From Clostridium sp. TW13 (GTDB lineage Bacteria > Bacillota > Clostridia > Clostridiales > Clostridiaceae), in assembly GCF_024345225.1 (NCBI RefSeq), contig NZ_BROD01000001.1, positions 1,684,362 to 1,748,361 on the forward strand: a DNA stretch of 64,000 nt. The letters are read 5' to 3'. Shown here piece by piece: positions 34,491-43,093 of the stretch. The position numbers were made by a program, and so were the translations under genes. Below the pieces are notes generated by a model. The model saw only the letters and a list, made by a program, of their open reading frames with translations. It had not been told where the DNA came from and ran no database searches. Numbering within the stretch: position 1 is the first letter of the stretch; every line of letters begins with the position of its first letter.

Positions 34491-34531
34491 AAAGCAGCTA
34501 TAATTTCAACTGAAAATTATAGCTGCTTTTT
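34491..34531 (+). terminator. terminator of the MerR gene
   Basis: AAAGCAGCTATAATTT pairs with AAATTATAGCTGCTTT and is followed by T residues, nine bases past the stop codon. Confidence 0.85.
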
Positions 34532-34893
34532 TAGCATTGGTTTCTTGATTAAATTTGAGGCATTATCTTTAATATTAAATGTATTTTGATGCTGCCGAGA
34601 AATTCTTTTTATCAAAGTATTTTCTCTTCAAAATCAACCTCTTTAATAGCATTTTCATCAGATAAATTTAAGATTGAGTTTAGAAAACTTATTAATTAAC
34701 TTCTCTATTAACACTTTTTATAACTTAAAACCATATAAGGAACATACATAAAGACGAAAGATAGTCTTTGTTTCTAGTCATTACAATATTAAACATCTAT
34801 TGTATAATTATGATATAATGAATTTAATCACTATTTTTAGATTGTATTCTAATATCTAAAACTTATTTATAATAAAACATAGTGATTTATATT
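34532..34893. other. non-coding gap
   Basis: AT-rich sequence between the MerR terminator and the next promoter; no convincing frame or repeat. Confidence 0.4.
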
Positions 34894-34923
34894 TTGAAAA
34901 ATTATAATACTAATTGGTATAAA
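34894..34923 (+). promoter_or_regulatory. promoter of the GNAT gene at 34998
   Basis: TTGAAA (34894-34899), 18-base spacer, TATAAA (34918-34923). Confidence 0.6.
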
Positions 34924-34935
34924 GGTGGTGGTGAT

Positions 34936-35034
34936 GTGATAAGTGACATAAGCGATATAAGTGACATACAAATTAACATTAATAAGGGAGGATTATCATG
35001 TTTACACCATTTTTTAAAGAAGAAGACCTATTAA
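34936..35034 (+). other. possible leader peptide overlapping the GNAT start
   Basis: A GTG at 34936, preceded by AAAGGTGG, opens a 32-codon frame beginning VISDISDISDIQINI. The DNA holds three tandem 9-base repeats (ATAAGTGAC, ATAAGCGAT, ATAAGTGAC). The frame overlaps the GNAT gene by 37 bases in another frame and ends at TAA 35032-35034. It could be chance or a translated regulatory leader. Confidence 0.3.
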
Positions 35035-35810
35035 ACCAAAAGCCATTTATAAATTACGAAGTACAATTCAATTTGTTTCATCGCATAATTGAAGGTGAAG
35101 AAGTAATAGCCTTAAAAACAGAAGATAGAAATGCAATTGCTATTCAAAACCCAGGGCATCCTATGTGGTTATGGATAAATGAAACATTAGAAAAATCAAT
35201 AATTGATGATATTATCAAATCTTTATGCAACCAAATGAAGGATAATAAATTAAATTCTATTTCAGGAAAGCCTGAATTTGCAAGGTATTTTGCTGAACAA
35301 TATTCAAGAATGCTTGGAATATCCTATAAAGTCTCTCTCGGGATGGAATCTTATAGATGTCTCAAAGTTATAAAACCTCAAAATGTTCAAGGAAAACTGA
35401 TAAGGGCTGATTTAAAGCACCTTGATATAGTATCAGATTTTTGGGCAGGGTTTGGTTTCTGGTGCTTTGGAGTAACTGTTACAAAAGAAAGTCAAATCCC
35501 CAGTGCGGAGGAAATGATAAAGTCTGGTAACTTATTTTTATGGGAAGTTAACGAAAAAATATGTTCAATGGTAAACATAGCACATAAATCTAAAAGATAT
35601 GTACGTATTAATAACGTATATACACCACCAGAAGAGAGAAAAAAAGGATATGCAAGTGCAGCAGTGGCTGAACTAAGTTCTTCATTATGTAATGAGGGAT
35701 TAATACCTATGTTATATGCTGATATTAAAAATCCATACTCAAACAGCGTATATAAAGGCATTGGATTTAAAGAAAGTGGTAGAATAGATAATATTGTTTT
35801 TAAGTATTAG
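34998..35810 (+). CDS. GNAT acetyltransferase with long N-terminal domain
   Basis: A 270-residue protein whose C-terminal third is a GNAT domain: RINNVYTPPEERKKGYASAA (acetyl-CoA turn), LCNEGLIPMLYADIKNPYSN and YKGIGFKESGRID. The N-terminal ~140 residues match those of the paralogue at 57693 and are typical of the FR47-like/'GNAT with N-terminal extension' group. GGGAGGA precedes the ATG. A hairpin terminator follows at 35883. Confidence 0.85.
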   Translation: MFTPFFKEEDLLNQKPFINYEVQFNLFHRIIEGEEVIALKTEDRNAIAIQNPGHPMWLWINETLEKSIIDDIIKSLCNQMKDNKLNSISGKPEFARYFAEQYSRMLGISYKVSLGMESYRCLKVIKPQNVQGKLIRADLKHLDIVSDFWAGFGFWCFGVTVTKESQIPSAEEMIKSGNLFLWEVNEKICSMVNIAHKSKRYVRINNVYTPPEERKKGYASAAVAELSSSLCNEGLIPMLYADIKNPYSNSVYKGIGFKESGRIDNIVFKY

Positions 35811-35882
35811 TAATCTAGCGGGAGAAAGTTACTCAATTGTCATTATATTCATTTAGCCCAATAATGTTTTGAGATAAATGTT

Positions 35883-35920
35883 AAGAAGTATGCTAAATTT
35901 AGTTTTTAGCATACTTCTTT
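35883..35920. terminator. bidirectional terminator between convergent genes
   Basis: AAGAAGTATGCTAAA pairs with TTTAGCATACTTCTT and T residues follow on the plus strand; it separates the GNAT gene from the VOC gene stop at 35931. Confidence 0.85.
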
Positions 35921-35930
35921 TGTTTTAAAA

Positions 35931-36278
35931 TCAATTGTTAAAACTTCTAAAATAGATGACATTTCTATCTGGATCATAGAAGCTCATATTTTTTGCTCCC
36001 CATGGACGTAGTTTAGGTTTTTTGATAATTTCAACACCTAGCTTAACAAGTTTTTCATATTCAGCATCAATATCATTTACAGTAAATGCAAGACATATAT
36101 TTTGATTTTTATTATTTTTTTGAGACCCATCATTGTATATTGTTAACATGGTTTCTTCTGATAAAATTGTTTGATGAACATTATCATTACTACCGTTTTC
36201 AATTTCAAGTACTAATTTATAAAAGTTTGCTAACCTTACAACATCATTAGTTAACAATGTAATTTCTCCTATTCTCAT
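35931..36278 (-). CDS. VOC (glyoxalase/bleomycin-resistance-like) protein
   Basis: A 115-residue single VOC module: IGEITLLTNDVVRLANFYKL at the start, NICLAFTVNDIDAEYEKLVK in the middle, and AKNMSFYDPDRNVIYFRS at the end, where D-P-D-x-N is diagnostic. Family members bind antibiotics (bleomycin, fosfomycin) or catalyse metal-dependent reactions. The start at 36278 has GGGAG nine bases upstream. Confidence 0.85.
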   Translation of the reverse strand: MRIGEITLLTNDVVRLANFYKLVLEIENGSNDNVHQTILSEETMLTIYNDGSQKNNKNQNICLAFTVNDIDAEYEKLVKLGVEIIKKPKLRPWGAKNMSFYDPDRNVIYFRSFNN

Positions 36279-36333
36279 ATACACTCCCGCAAATCACTAT
36301 TTTGGCAAGTATTCAGTATGATTATTTGTATAC

Positions 36334-36825
36334 TTACAATAACATTTCAATTGCTCTATCAACATCTTTTTCTGTGATTCCTACCTCTGCATTAGTTCGT
36401 ACTTGCCTAATCGCTAGATCATCATTATGCAAATCTATATCATCTAAAACTATCCATTTATCAACATTTGGATTTTGCTCTAACCATAAAAATATCTCTG
36501 ATGCTTTCACCTTACTGAACATTTTAGTTTTTCTGATTTCTTCAGTAGTGAGGTCTGGAGTCATTGCATAAATGCTTAAGCCAGAATCTAATAACAAATT
36601 AATTAAATTTTGTGCCTCTTTTCTGATTGGTTTCATAGTATTATCAAACCAGAATCTCCAGCCAGAATGCATAACTAGTGTTGCCTCTGTCTTATTTACT
36701 ATTTTCGCCACTAACTCGATCTTTTCTTTATCAATTAATGTCCCATCACTTATTTCTTGTTGATGACTTTCTAACCAAAAATTTGAGTTAATTACTCCAT
36801 CAATATCTAAAAAAATTACTTTCAT
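36334..36825 (-). CDS. HAD-like domain protein
   Basis: A 163-residue protein of the HAD domain group (HAD_18-like). FLDIDGVINSNFW is motif I with D-x-D-G, LVMHSGWRFWFDN carries the motif II serine region, and WIVLDDIDLHNDDLA the motif IV acidic pair. A small phosphatase or phosphotransferase of unknown substrate. GGGGAG precedes the ATG. Confidence 0.8.
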   Translation of the reverse strand: MKVIFLDIDGVINSNFWLESHQQEISDGTLIDKEKIELVAKIVNKTEATLVMHSGWRFWFDNTMKPIRKEAQNLINLLLDSGLSIYAMTPDLTTEEIRKTKMFSKVKASEIFLWLEQNPNVDKWIVLDDIDLHNDDLAIRQVRTNAEVGITEKDVDRAIEMLL

Positions 36826-36962
36826 GAATATCTCCCCAATATATTATTACTTACGATATAATCCTTCATTACTACTATAAACCTCTATAGTTATTTATTT
36901 TATAATTTTTACCTTGTTAAATTTAGCTAAGTAAAAATTGTAAATCTCATATATATTTTGTT

Positions 36963-37424
36963 CTAATATTTCACTGTTTCATCATTCTCAGAAGGATAGC
37001 TGATTTTTGATCCCCAAGATACTACTTCATCAGAAAAACCGCTGAACATAACTCCTGCGCTAAACAGCTCTGCTCTATTTTTTTCACTAATTTCATTTAA
37101 CTTTTTCAATTCAATTGCACCAATATAGTCCTTCTCATTTACTTCATTATATTGTTGAGTAATCTCACCATCTATTTTCTTTACTAAAAAGGAATAGTTA
37201 TATTCTTGGGCAAATCCATTATAATATTTTGATGCTAGCCTTATAATTTCTCCCTTTATTCCTGTTTCTTCAAATAATTCTCTAATGGCTGCTTCTTCTG
37301 GAGTCTCACCTTCATTAATTCCACCTCCAGGTAGTTCGTAATTATCCCTACTTCCAGAATGTGTTTTTAATAGAAGTATTTTATCTCCTTCTACTACTAT
37401 GGCTTGTGATCTTAATCTTCCCAT
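36963..37424 (-). CDS. Nudix hydrolase
   Basis: A 153-residue Nudix enzyme with a complete box, GGGINEGETPEEAAIRELFE followed by ETGI, and NYELPGGGINEG before it. GGAGG lies five bases before the ATG at 37424; the frame extends a little upstream but that would begin within the site. Leader has AATTAGTATTTGACT, a near-match of the shared motif. Confidence 0.9.
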   Translation of the reverse strand: MGRLRSQAIVVEGDKILLLKTHSGSRDNYELPGGGINEGETPEEAAIRELFEETGIKGEIIRLASKYYNGFAQEYNYSFLVKKIDGEITQQYNEVNEKDYIGAIELKKLNEISEKNRAELFSAGVMFSGFSDEVVSWGSKISYPSENDETVKY

Positions 37425-37474
37425 AATTACCTCCATGAATTAGTATTTGACTATAACTATATTTAAATTAAAAT

Positions 37475-37969
37475 TTATCTAATTGAAACCAAATATTCAC
37501 TCATTCTCTCTTTATACGGTTGTACGTACTTATCAGATTCAACAAAATTGAGGAACTCTTCCTTAGTAAGCCACAAGTATGCTATTGTTTCGCCTTTTTG
37601 GAGTGTAATAGACTCTTTATCACAATCAGTTTCACAAATGTAACCATAATAAATGGTATCATTGCTTGCACACCTATATATCTGAATCAATTCTTTAGCA
37701 TCGATACCCGTCTCTTCTTTAAGTTCTCTGGCTGCTGCATCATATGATTCTTCCCCTTTTAGTGCACTGCCGCCAGCAGTGGCTTCGTATAATCCAGGAA
37801 AATTAGGCTTTTTCCAATCTCTCTGCATAAGCAGATACATTCCATCTTTATGTTTAACGATTATTTCACTTACCAAATGAAATAATCCTTTAGGAATTTC
37901 TTCACCTCGAATCAAATCACATCCTGCAAGCGTTCCGTCTTGCTTATATCCATCCCATCTCTCCATCAT
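37475..37969 (-). CDS. Nudix hydrolase, IPP-isomerase-like subgroup
   Basis: A 164-residue Nudix protein: MYLLMQRDWKKPNFPGLYEA, then GGSALKGEESYDAAARELKE followed by ETGI. The long region before the box and the W-D-G-Y start resemble YfcD/IPP-isomerase-like Nudix proteins. AGTGA-type site GGAGTGA precedes two tandem ATG codons. Shared leader: AAATTACTATTTACAATT at 37984-38001. Confidence 0.85.
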   Translation of the reverse strand: MMERWDGYKQDGTLAGCDLIRGEEIPKGLFHLVSEIIVKHKDGMYLLMQRDWKKPNFPGLYEATAGGSALKGEESYDAAARELKEETGIDAKELIQIYRCASNDTIYYGYICETDCDKESITLQKGETIAYLWLTKEEFLNFVESDKYVQPYKERMSEYLVSIR

Positions 37970-38060
37970 CTATCACTCCTACAAATTACTATTTACAATT
38001 GGACTCTTAAAAAATTTAACAATGAGCATTAGAATTTTTAGAACTCTTAAGAGCGTTTCG

Positions 38061-38333
38061 CTACTTACTCAATATATCTTTTATATCCTGCCAGTTTTCT
38101 GCTTTGAAATAAATCATATCTTCTGTTGGTAGATCACGCTCACTATAGTAAGGCTTGTACCACACAGGATATATGCCTGTTGTGATAGCTCCTTGCAAAT
38201 CACAGATAACATCATCTCCAATATGCCATGCTTCTCTTCCGGAGATTCCCGCCTTCTTTAAAGCAATGTTAAATATATGTTGTTTGGGTTTAGGAAATAC
38301 ATAGTCAGCGCTTGATATAATGAATTCCTCCAT
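38061..38333 (-). pseudogene. HAD hydrolase, N-terminally truncated
   Basis: Ninety residues that match only the C-terminal half of a YjjG/PGP-type HAD hydrolase: ISSADYVFPKPKQHIFNIAL (motif III lysine) and AWHIGDDVICDLQGAITTGI (motif IV G-D-D). The nucleophile D-x-D region is absent. The frame begins at an ATG GAG GAA that also looks like a leader with GGAGGA, as though recombination joined the shared leader to the middle of the gene. Confidence 0.75.
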
Positions 38334-38358
38334 AAGTTAGTATTTATCTATTATTTAG

Positions 38359-38805
38359 TTATTCAAAAACTGGATAATGAACATTTTTAAATGGCCAATC
38401 ATTTTTTATCCATTTTTTCACGGTTAAATATAAAAGTGAGTCTGTAACCTTATTTCTTGTCCACATAGTAATCTTAGCATCATAAAAATTTGATGGATCG
38501 ATATAAATGCAGCCTAAGCAGTTTTCGTTTTGAAAATCAAATACAGTATAAGCAAACGCAACTCTTTCATCAAATTCTTTCTCGTGCCACTTTAAATCTT
38601 CCTCATCTTGCTCAAGAGTTAAAGTATCAGATGGCCATCCATTTGTATATTCTTTTGGATAAAGCTCATGAATATGATCTTTTGCTTCCATAACAGCATT
38701 ATAATCCTTCTCTAAATCTAAAACAGTAAGTTTTCGTATGGTAAAGTCCTCTGTTTTGTATATAACTGGAACTATGAATTTATCTGGCACAAATGATTTT
38801 TTCAT
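38359..38805 (-). CDS. GNAT-like acetyltransferase
   Basis: A 148-residue protein of the GNAT superfamily: FTIRKLTVLDLEKDYNAVME opens as in RimJ-type enzymes and FAYTVFDFQNENCLGCIYID gives strands 3-4. The usual R-x-x-G-x-G turn is poor (TRNKVTDSLLYLTVKKWI), so acetyl-CoA binding may be altered. Start at 38805 has AAAGGAG 12 bases upstream. Confidence 0.7.
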   Translation of the reverse strand: MKKSFVPDKFIVPVIYKTEDFTIRKLTVLDLEKDYNAVMEAKDHIHELYPKEYTNGWPSDTLTLEQDEEDLKWHEKEFDERVAFAYTVFDFQNENCLGCIYIDPSNFYDAKITMWTRNKVTDSLLYLTVKKWIKNDWPFKNVHYPVFE

Positions 38806-38859
38806 TTCTGTAAAATCTCCTTTCATTTTCCTCACAAAAGCAGCCTAACATAATTCTAT

Positions 38860-39216
38860 TTATTCATAAATTTCAAAAAATGAAGTAACTCTTCCTTTGT
38901 GGTGATAATCGTCTAACAAACCAAACTCTGGATCATAATATTTACCACAGTAATACAGAACCCAGTGTGTATAGCCTGCATCCATATGCAAAGTCAATAT
39001 TGAGTACTGGGACTGAACAGGATTTTTTTTCGATATCCGTTTATTTTTCTCTGCATGCTTTATACCATAAAAATCCAGTATCTCTATTAATTGTCCTATA
39101 CTTGTTGGTCCATCTGTTTTCATATCTCTGATTACATCCTGAATATCTTTTCCTGTTATCATAGCAATACATGCTTGGCCACATGTACTGAATGTTGGTT
39201 GCATGACCAATTCCAT
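38860..39216 (-). CDS. C39-like papain-fold cysteine peptidase
   Basis: A 118-residue protein: TFSTCGQACIAMITGKDIQD holds the catalytic cysteine with upstream glutamine-like residues, YTHWVLYYCGKYYDPEFG the catalytic histidine and aspartate. This is the compact C39/peptidase_C39-like fold, often found unattached to transporters. No signal peptide. AGGGG precedes the ATG. Confidence 0.7.
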   Translation of the reverse strand: MELVMQPTFSTCGQACIAMITGKDIQDVIRDMKTDGPTSIGQLIEILDFYGIKHAEKNKRISKKNPVQSQYSILTLHMDAGYTHWVLYYCGKYYDPEFGLLDDYHHKGRVTSFFEIYE

Positions 39217-39363
39217 AAATTCATCCCCTACTCAAATAATATAAATGGTGCTAATCACTAATTATCTAATCTTGTACCAAATAACCCCATACATGAGGAA
39301 TTTAGGTGAATTAGTCTGTTTTACAACTGAAGCTTGAAGTATACTGATTTATTAGTTGAATTT

Positions 39364-40041
39364 CTATATTTGTAATGTTTTGATTAAATTTTCAAATATC
39401 AATTTCTGCACATAATCTGATGGATGTAGCCCGTCATTCTTGCATCCATCACCATAAATGATGTCATCAATCACCAATTGATTTTTTTCAAGATACTCCA
39501 TTACATACTTAAAGTTATCTACTAATAAAATCTTTTTACTGTCTGCAATATCACGTAAAATCTTAACAACTTCATCAGTATGATAAATCCTATTTGGATA
39601 ATACTCATTACTATGAACTGATGGAGTTGGTGTTAATAGAACAACTATTTTTCCCTTACTAATCAGTTGATCAACAATACATTCACAATTAGTCTTTAAT
39701 TCTTCCATACCATTAGTGCGTTTACGGTCATTCAATCCTATTAAAAGAAATACTAAATTATCATCACCTGATATTAGAGTATTGAGGTTTTTATTTATCT
39801 GATATGAATATGCACCACCACATCCTCTATTCTCAAGAGAGCAAGCACTATAGTTATCTTGTAAATATCGTTCCAATAGTCCCCACCAACTGTTTGGTGC
39901 TACTCTCCTAAAAAACTTCTTTCCATCTTCTTCAAAGATAAGTTCTTCGGTCTTATAACTCATTGAGCTACCAGCACCAGCAGCATCACTACATCCTATG
40001 ATTTTAATTTTTGCACCTTTTTCTAATATATCTTTAAACAT
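39364..40041 (-). CDS. GDSL/SGNH-family esterase-like hydrolase
   Basis: A 225-residue SGNH hydrolase. Block I is IIGCSDAAGAGSS (GCSD instead of GDS), block III FLLIGLNDRKR with the conserved N, block V DGLHPSDYVQ with the catalytic D-x-x-H. An active esterase needs a serine in block I; S here is within GCSDA. Ribosome binding site is weak (AAAGAT). Downstream on the minus strand lies the C39-like gene. Confidence 0.75.
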   Translation of the reverse strand: MFKDILEKGAKIKIIGCSDAAGAGSSMSYKTEELIFEEDGKKFFRRVAPNSWWGLLERYLQDNYSACSLENRGCGGAYSYQINKNLNTLISGDDNLVFLLIGLNDRKRTNGMEELKTNCECIVDQLISKGKIVVLLTPTPSVHSNEYYPNRIYHTDEVVKILRDIADSKKILLVDNFKYVMEYLEKNQLVIDDIIYGDGCKNDGLHPSDYVQKLIFENLIKTLQI

Positions 40042-40156
40042 AATTTATCTTTAGTGAGAGAGTATACAACAAGTACCAAACTCCCACTAAAACTCCCCCC
40101 TTTTCTTTTTAAACTTTTTTCTGCGTATAACACGTTATTAACTTTATTTGTAGTTA

Positions 40157-40275
40157 ATCATCAAGTGAAACTTGATTCAGGTGGGGTTTAATCCCCATCT
40201 GAATCTTAGTTGAACTTATCCAGGAGCTTGCAGCCGTTATCTCCAACTTAAAGAAGTTGGAGTGTTACGGATACT
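40157..40275 (+). mobile_element. structured repeat, probable IS200/IS605-type 3' end (copy 1)
   Basis: Two hairpins (ATCAAGT-GAA-ACTTGAT; GATTCAGGTGGGG with CCCCATCTGAATC), the single strand TTAGTTGAACTTATCCAGG, then a 16-base imperfect stem at 40233-40270. About 62 bases (40163-40224) recur at 55242-55303 in inverse orientation. One frame reads VKLDSGGV and stops, as tnpB genes can end. Such structure is typical of the omega-RNA-bearing end of tnpB elements; no tnpB is present here. Confidence 0.5.
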
Positions 40276-40300
40276 AGCTATCGGATAAAATAGATATGTG

Positions 40301-40801
40301 TCACAAAAGTCCTTCTGCCTCACATCTTAATTTATAAAAATATCGCACCATAGTATGTTGTTTTTCCATTTCCTTGTTTAGACTATTAAGAGTTCGCTTC
40401 CCTACCCTTCTATCAAGCAATGCTAATATTACCACTATCATATTTTCAGACTTTAAACTATTATCAATAGGATTATTTAAATACTGTATTAGAGCATCGA
40501 AAAAATGGTCTTCATTAAAACTACCTTGTTCCCTTATAATTTCATCTGCTTCCCAAAAGGCAGGATAACTTTCTTTGTATCTACGGAGTTCTGGATTTTC
40601 TTTTAATTCCGTTTCTTTATCCCATGCCTTTATATTATATTTTAAATCACACATATCAAATACTTCTTTGCCATCAACTACTATACATGCTCTACCATGT
40701 TGGTCATGCGATTTTCTGTACTGGGTAACAAAAAACTTCACTCTGTTTTTTAGGGCATCACAAATTAAATTCTCTAATTGCTTTCTTGTTCTACTCCACA
40801 T
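40301..40801 (-). CDS. SF0329-type hypothetical protein
   Basis: A 166-residue soluble protein: WSRTRKQLENLICDALKNRV, TQYRKSHDQHGRACIVVDGK and WEADEIIREQGSFNEDHFFD are the conserved blocks of a family annotated as SF0329 in enterobacteria and Firmicutes, without known function. The C-terminal part is helical (LLDRRVGKRTLNSLNKEM). AAGGAG lies nine bases before the ATG. Confidence 0.7.
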   Translation of the reverse strand: MWSRTRKQLENLICDALKNRVKFFVTQYRKSHDQHGRACIVVDGKEVFDMCDLKYNIKAWDKETELKENPELRRYKESYPAFWEADEIIREQGSFNEDHFFDALIQYLNNPIDNSLKSENMIVVILALLDRRVGKRTLNSLNKEMEKQHTMVRYFYKLRCEAEGLL

Positions 40802-40861
40802 AGCAACAACTCCTTAACCATAAGCCATACTGTATCGCATAATTTTACGGTTACAACTTAC

Positions 40862-40940
40862 TTTATACTTTTAATCTATCCAATTGTTCTCTTAGTCTTT
40901 TGTTTTCATCTTTTTTAGTTTCTTAATCTCCTCATATAGC
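40862..40940 (-). pseudogene. coiled-coil remnant
   Basis: Minus-strand sequence reads EEIKKLKK in one frame and, after a one-base shift, DENKRLREQLDRLKV before a TAA. A short frameshifted tail of a coiled-coil protein is the simplest reading. Confidence 0.3.
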
Positions 40941-40987
40941 TATGTAGCAACTCTCCTTTATAGATAGAATTTAATAACTCACTGAAG

Positions 40988-41086
40988 TTAAGGCTTTCTT
41001 GCAAGTTGTAAATCTATTGTATCGTATATAGTAATAATGCCACCATTATCATTAATAGCTTCTCTTATTTCATTAAAGAATTTCAT
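40988..41086 (-). pseudogene. truncated ORF with intact start, AbiEi-like N-terminus
   Basis: An ATG at 41086 with GGAGAAG upstream and a leader TCGTAATTTATGGAG (the shared motif) begins MKFFNEIREAINDNGGIITI and stops after 32 residues. The N-G-G-I-I-T pattern resembles the winged-helix start of AbiEi-type antitoxins, but the match is short. Only the first part of a gene seems to remain. Confidence 0.35.
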
Positions 41087-41112
41087 TCTTCTCCATAAAT
41101 TACGAGTTATAT

Positions 41113-41155
41113 CCTAATTGTATTTAAAATAGACTTTATAAATATCTATTAGGAG
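41113..41155. terminator. weak hairpin before the phosphoesterase stop
   Basis: TCCTAAT...TATTT faces AAATA...ATTAGGA; it lies just past the metallophosphoesterase stop at 41166. Confidence 0.4.
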
Positions 41156-41165
41156 ATTACATATT

Positions 41166-42020
41166 TTAATTTAACTCATTTATAGCCTGTGCCCAATACT
41201 TTTCAGGTATATTAGGCCATACACAATCACCAGTTTCGTCTTCACATAAATTCATTGCTCTTGATAAAACTTTTGTATGAGATATATTACTTCCATGCAA
41301 TATATTTTCAGTTATCAAACTCCAGTATGGTGCATGTTCATAAAGCTTCACCTCATGCATATCTTTGATTACGCTATCAACATCATATTCAAGGCTGATA
41401 AATTCTTCGGACCATAGACCACCATCTTCATGTAATATCATGAACTGTGTTTTTCCTTCACTAAAAAGAGGAACTCCAACAGAACCAGGATTTAGACAAC
41501 ATTTATTGTTATGTACAATCTTTCTTTGTACATGAGAATGACCACATAAGATCATTGATGTTTTAATAGTTTTCATTATTTCCATAGTCCGATCATCATT
41601 TGGTAGCATTTTTTCATTTATTTTATTTGGGGAACCATGACAAATGGTGAGTGCTTGCATATCTTCCAACAGTACCTCTTTAACTGACTTCAACTTTGCA
41701 AAAAAGTCTAAATCTTTAGAGGTAAGTGAATTGTATGCATATAGTAGCGCACCACTGGCAGAATTTTGGTCTTTCCAATCTTTTTGATCACCATCACGAT
41801 ATTTTAGCCAGTAATCTTCTTTATTTCCTTTAATAAAATAACATCTATATCTTTCATTAAGATCATATAATATTTTCATAGTTCTTTCAGGATATGCTAA
41901 TTCACCAATATAATCACCTAAAAAAATAAATGTATCAATATTTTGTGAAAAGGCATACTCAAGACAACGTTTCAATGCAGCGTAATTTCCATGAATATCT
42001 GCTAAAACTGCTAACTTCAT
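41166..42020 (-). CDS. metallophosphoesterase
   Basis: A 284-residue calcineurin-like phosphoesterase. LADIHGN (D-x-H), FIFLGDYIGE (G-D), IKGNKED (G-N with K for H), TICHGSP (H) and LCGHSHVQRK (G-H-x-H) appear in order, giving nearly all metal ligands of the YfcE/ApaH-like group. Start at 42020 has AGGAG eight bases upstream. Substrate unknown. Confidence 0.85.
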   Translation of the reverse strand: MKLAVLADIHGNYAALKRCLEYAFSQNIDTFIFLGDYIGELAYPERTMKILYDLNERYRCYFIKGNKEDYWLKYRDGDQKDWKDQNSASGALLYAYNSLTSKDLDFFAKLKSVKEVLLEDMQALTICHGSPNKINEKMLPNDDRTMEIMKTIKTSMILCGHSHVQRKIVHNNKCCLNPGSVGVPLFSEGKTQFMILHEDGGLWSEEFISLEYDVDSVIKDMHEVKLYEHAPYWSLITENILHGSNISHTKVLSRAMNLCEDETGDCVWPNIPEKYWAQAINELN

Positions 42021-42051
42021 ATTTTTTCTCCTATTCAAACGTTAATTCACA

Positions 42052-42471
42052 TTACAATGCTTTTACCATGAACATTTCCAGAGGTTGTTCATACTGTGGA
42101 ATGTCCATAACCAAGCAACCACAATCCTTATATCCTAATTTTCTATAAAAATGTTGCGCATTTTCATCAACTTGTGTAGAAACCATAATCATTCCATAAC
42201 CAGAGTTTTTCATTTCCTGTTCCCAAAAATCCATTGCTTTACGCCCAAAGCCTTTCTTGTGATAAGACCAATCAATGAAGATTAGTGTTAAAAATGGTGT
42301 GTTGTCCCAAAATAGATTATATCTCAATATACCAATTGGTTTTTCATCTTCTAAAATAATATATCCCATTTTGTCTCGAACTTTCTTTTCAAATTCTTTA
42401 TTTGGTAAATGTTTATCTAAAGAATACCAGAATTCCTTATCATTGCTTTCTACAAATCTAATACCAAACAT
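42052..42471 (-). CDS. GNAT acetyltransferase
   Basis: A 139-residue GNAT protein: LTLIFIDWSYHKKGFGRKAM carries K-G-F-G-R, VSTQVDENAQHFYRKLGYKD the C-terminal element. Start at 42471 chosen for GGGAGGG nine bases upstream. It lies 31 bases before the phosphoesterase gene and may be co-transcribed. Confidence 0.85.
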   Translation of the reverse strand: MFGIRFVESNDKEFWYSLDKHLPNKEFEKKVRDKMGYIILEDEKPIGILRYNLFWDNTPFLTLIFIDWSYHKKGFGRKAMDFWEQEMKNSGYGMIMVSTQVDENAQHFYRKLGYKDCGCLVMDIPQYEQPLEMFMVKAL

Positions 42472-42503
42472 TTTTATCACCCTCCCATAATATAAGGTTA
42501 CTC

Positions 42504-42544
42504 TTTTAATCCTACTAATAAATTTTTCATTTGTAGGATTAAAA
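42504..42544. terminator. 12-base stem hairpin
   Basis: TTTTAATCCTAC pairs with GTAGGATTAAAA over a 17-base loop, upstream of the GNAT gene at 42052. From 42545 to 42838 I see no gene. Confidence 0.5.
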
Positions 42545-42838
42545 TGATGGTAGACTTTCTAAGTTAAGACCTACTTTTTTACTTATTTTGTCGCTTCACC
42601 GTTAAATGAGTCTAAATTAATTGGAATATAATTTATCCTATTGTATTTTTATACTATTTATTATACGCAATATTCATATTATGGTAAATAATTATTTTAC
42701 AATTATGGATTATTGAGGAGTGATCATTATTCATATTGGGCGGAGGTAGTTGCTGCAATTTTTTAATATATTAATAGACTGACTTTGAGAAAGTATATGT
42801 CTAAGAATAAAGGTTTATTAAGTAATGTGGCATATAAT

Positions 42839-42895
42839 AATAGACTGTAGATAGATTAGTTTTTATATAAATCTATCTACAGTCTATTGTTTTTT
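42839..42895 (+). terminator. perfect 19-base stem terminator
   Basis: Bases 42839-42857 pair perfectly with 42870-42888, followed by TGTTTTTT on the plus strand. It sits just past the stop of the fragment at 42894 on the other strand; no plus-strand gene ends here, so its usual partner gene may be lost. Confidence 0.7.
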
Positions 42896-43058
42896 AATTT
42901 CTATATGAGAACATTGATACTATAAAGTTTTCATTTTGATAAAGTTCATAGTAAATACTACTTTCAGTTGGTCTTTTGGCAAACCAATTACCGATATAAT
43001 CATATATTGATCCTCCAGAATCAGTCTGTTCCACTCTAAATCTAATTAATTTTCCATT
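42894..43058 (-). pseudogene. C-terminal gene fragment, unknown family
   Basis: A 54-residue frame without start: KLIRFRVEQTDSGGSIYDYI, NWFAKRPTESSIYYELYQNE, ending MFSYRN then TAA at 42894. Upstream the frame closes at a TAA. The sequence is clearly protein-like but I do not recognise it. Confidence 0.4.
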
Positions 43059-43093
43059 TTATTTGTAATCAAATTTTGATTAAATTAGGCATA

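Noticed and set aside
34936-34965. 9-base tandem repeats as a CRISPR or iteron array
   Set aside because: Only three units, coding-like, with no spacers; too short for CRISPR and without a replication gene.
38840-38860. GCCTAAC near a gene start, similar to an integron attC core site
   Set aside because: It occurs once; no paired GTTRRRY site or attC-like stem surrounds it, and the junctions elsewhere do not carry it. There is no integrase in the window.
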